17,769 nucleotides of DNA, taken from assembly GCA_036939355.1 (NCBI GenBank), contig JALLAP010000790.1:1-17769 (forward strand), in the 5' to 3' direction. The notes under the pieces were generated by a model. It saw nothing but the letters and a program-made list of their open reading frames with translations, had not been told where the DNA came from and did not search any database. A program made the position numbers and the translations under genes. Below, piece by piece: positions 17,601 to 17,769 of this stretch (position 1 is the first letter of the stretch; every line of letters begins with the position of its first letter). This DNA is from Thalassiosira profunda (taxonomy: Eukaryota; Bacillariophyta; Thalassiosirophyceae; Thalassiosirales; Thalassiosiraceae).

Positions 17601-17769
17601 CGGCCCGTCCGCGCATTGGTCAACAACTCCAAGTTGGCCATGGTCGCTCTATCGAGATTCATTCGGTGATTGCCACCCACATTCACGTCCAACGCCAGGC
17701 TGCCGCGCGTCAGACCCGCCCCGAGGCAGAGCTGCGCGTACTGCAGCACCGCGTGGCTCGACGAGAGGA
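14611..17769 (-). CDS. MSH4: MSH4, meiosis-specific MutS homologue (5' partial)
   Basis: The frame is open to the right edge, so the N-terminus and the first MutS domains are missing. Counting the 72-bp duplication at 16721-16865 once gives 1027 visible residues without an intron. The first part is the MutS core (MNLDRATMANLELL, TIDCTKTSVGGRLLRTNLM). The ATPase domain has Walker A GINGSGKST (16042-16068), SYVPADEA, and the Walker B region FLLDELGRAT (DE at 15826-15831). The segment ICTRIGTADDQEHNISTF.LEMKETAFI identifies MSH4 rather than MSH2, MSH5 or MSH6. With MSH5 it forms the MutS-gamma clamp that stabilises meiotic recombination intermediates and promotes crossovers; it lacks the mismatch-recognition role. 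Two additions are unusual: a low-complexity insertion of about 94 residues in the core (16905-17185) and a Ser/Asp/Glu-rich C-terminal tail of about 200 residues (14614 to about 15225). Confidence 0.92.
16721..16865. repeat. 72-bp direct duplication around a single N (assembly artefact)
   Basis: Positions 16721-16792 and 16794-16865 are identical and separated by one N at 16793. The duplication breaks the MSH4 frame within the conserved stretch SRVLDAVSNIFTESTSYSKS. Reading the segment once joins YSKSS to HAMRHQECFAL and restores the protein. Confidence 0.95.

Noticed and set aside
1..17769. tRNA, rRNA and CRISPR arrays
   Set aside because: I scanned the intergenic stretches and saw no cloverleaf, rRNA-like sequence or regularly spaced repeats. 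A covariance-model search was not possible here.

Overview
The window is nuclear DNA from a photosynthetic eukaryote, most likely a stramenopile alga (diatom or related ochrophyte). Two predicted proteins start with a signal peptide followed by a phenylalanine-containing motif of the ASAFAP type (ARAFTAP and AAFAP), the known import signal for red-derived secondary plastids. Genes are compact, alternate between strands, and carry short GT-AG introns (about 70-260 bp). The genus cannot be fixed from sequence alone.

Layout, left to right: (1) 262-3478, minus: a plastid-targeted fusion of a condensation/acyltransferase-type domain, a membrane-spanning linker and a C-terminal lipocalin domain. 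(2) 4175-5561, plus: plastid-targeted N-acetyl-gamma-glutamyl-phosphate reductase of the short 'type 2' form (arginine synthesis). (3) 5697-6922, minus: a syntaxin-16/Tlg2-type Qa-SNARE. (4) 7200-7767, plus: a 102-residue coiled-coil protein. (5) 7877-11666, minus: a large TPR protein with a signal peptide or signal anchor. (6) 11974-12843, plus: a METTL21/MTF16-type methyltransferase with an N-terminal signal sequence. (7) 13298-14404, plus: an unrecognised multi-pass membrane protein. (8) 14611 to the right edge, minus: MSH4, the meiotic MutS homologue, with its 5' part outside the window. The genes do not form one pathway. The closest functional pairing is the two divergent plastid genes (1) and (2), which share an intergenic region containing a MITE-like inverted-repeat element.

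The sequence contains three assembly faults of identical form: a 72-bp segment, one N, then the same 72 bp again (N at 2247, 5396 and 16793). Each sits in an exon and shifts the frame. Ignoring 73 bp at each site gives open reading frames divisible by three with intact domains, so genes 1, 2 and 8 should be read as intact genes, not pseudogenes.

The most interesting biology is the acyltransferase-lipocalin fusion, a candidate enzyme for acylating a hydrophobic plastid substrate such as a xanthophyll or lipid. That role is inference. Other points are a 9-bp E2F-like word in three intergenic regions, a 10-bp word shared by introns of three genes, and unusual disordered additions on MSH4.
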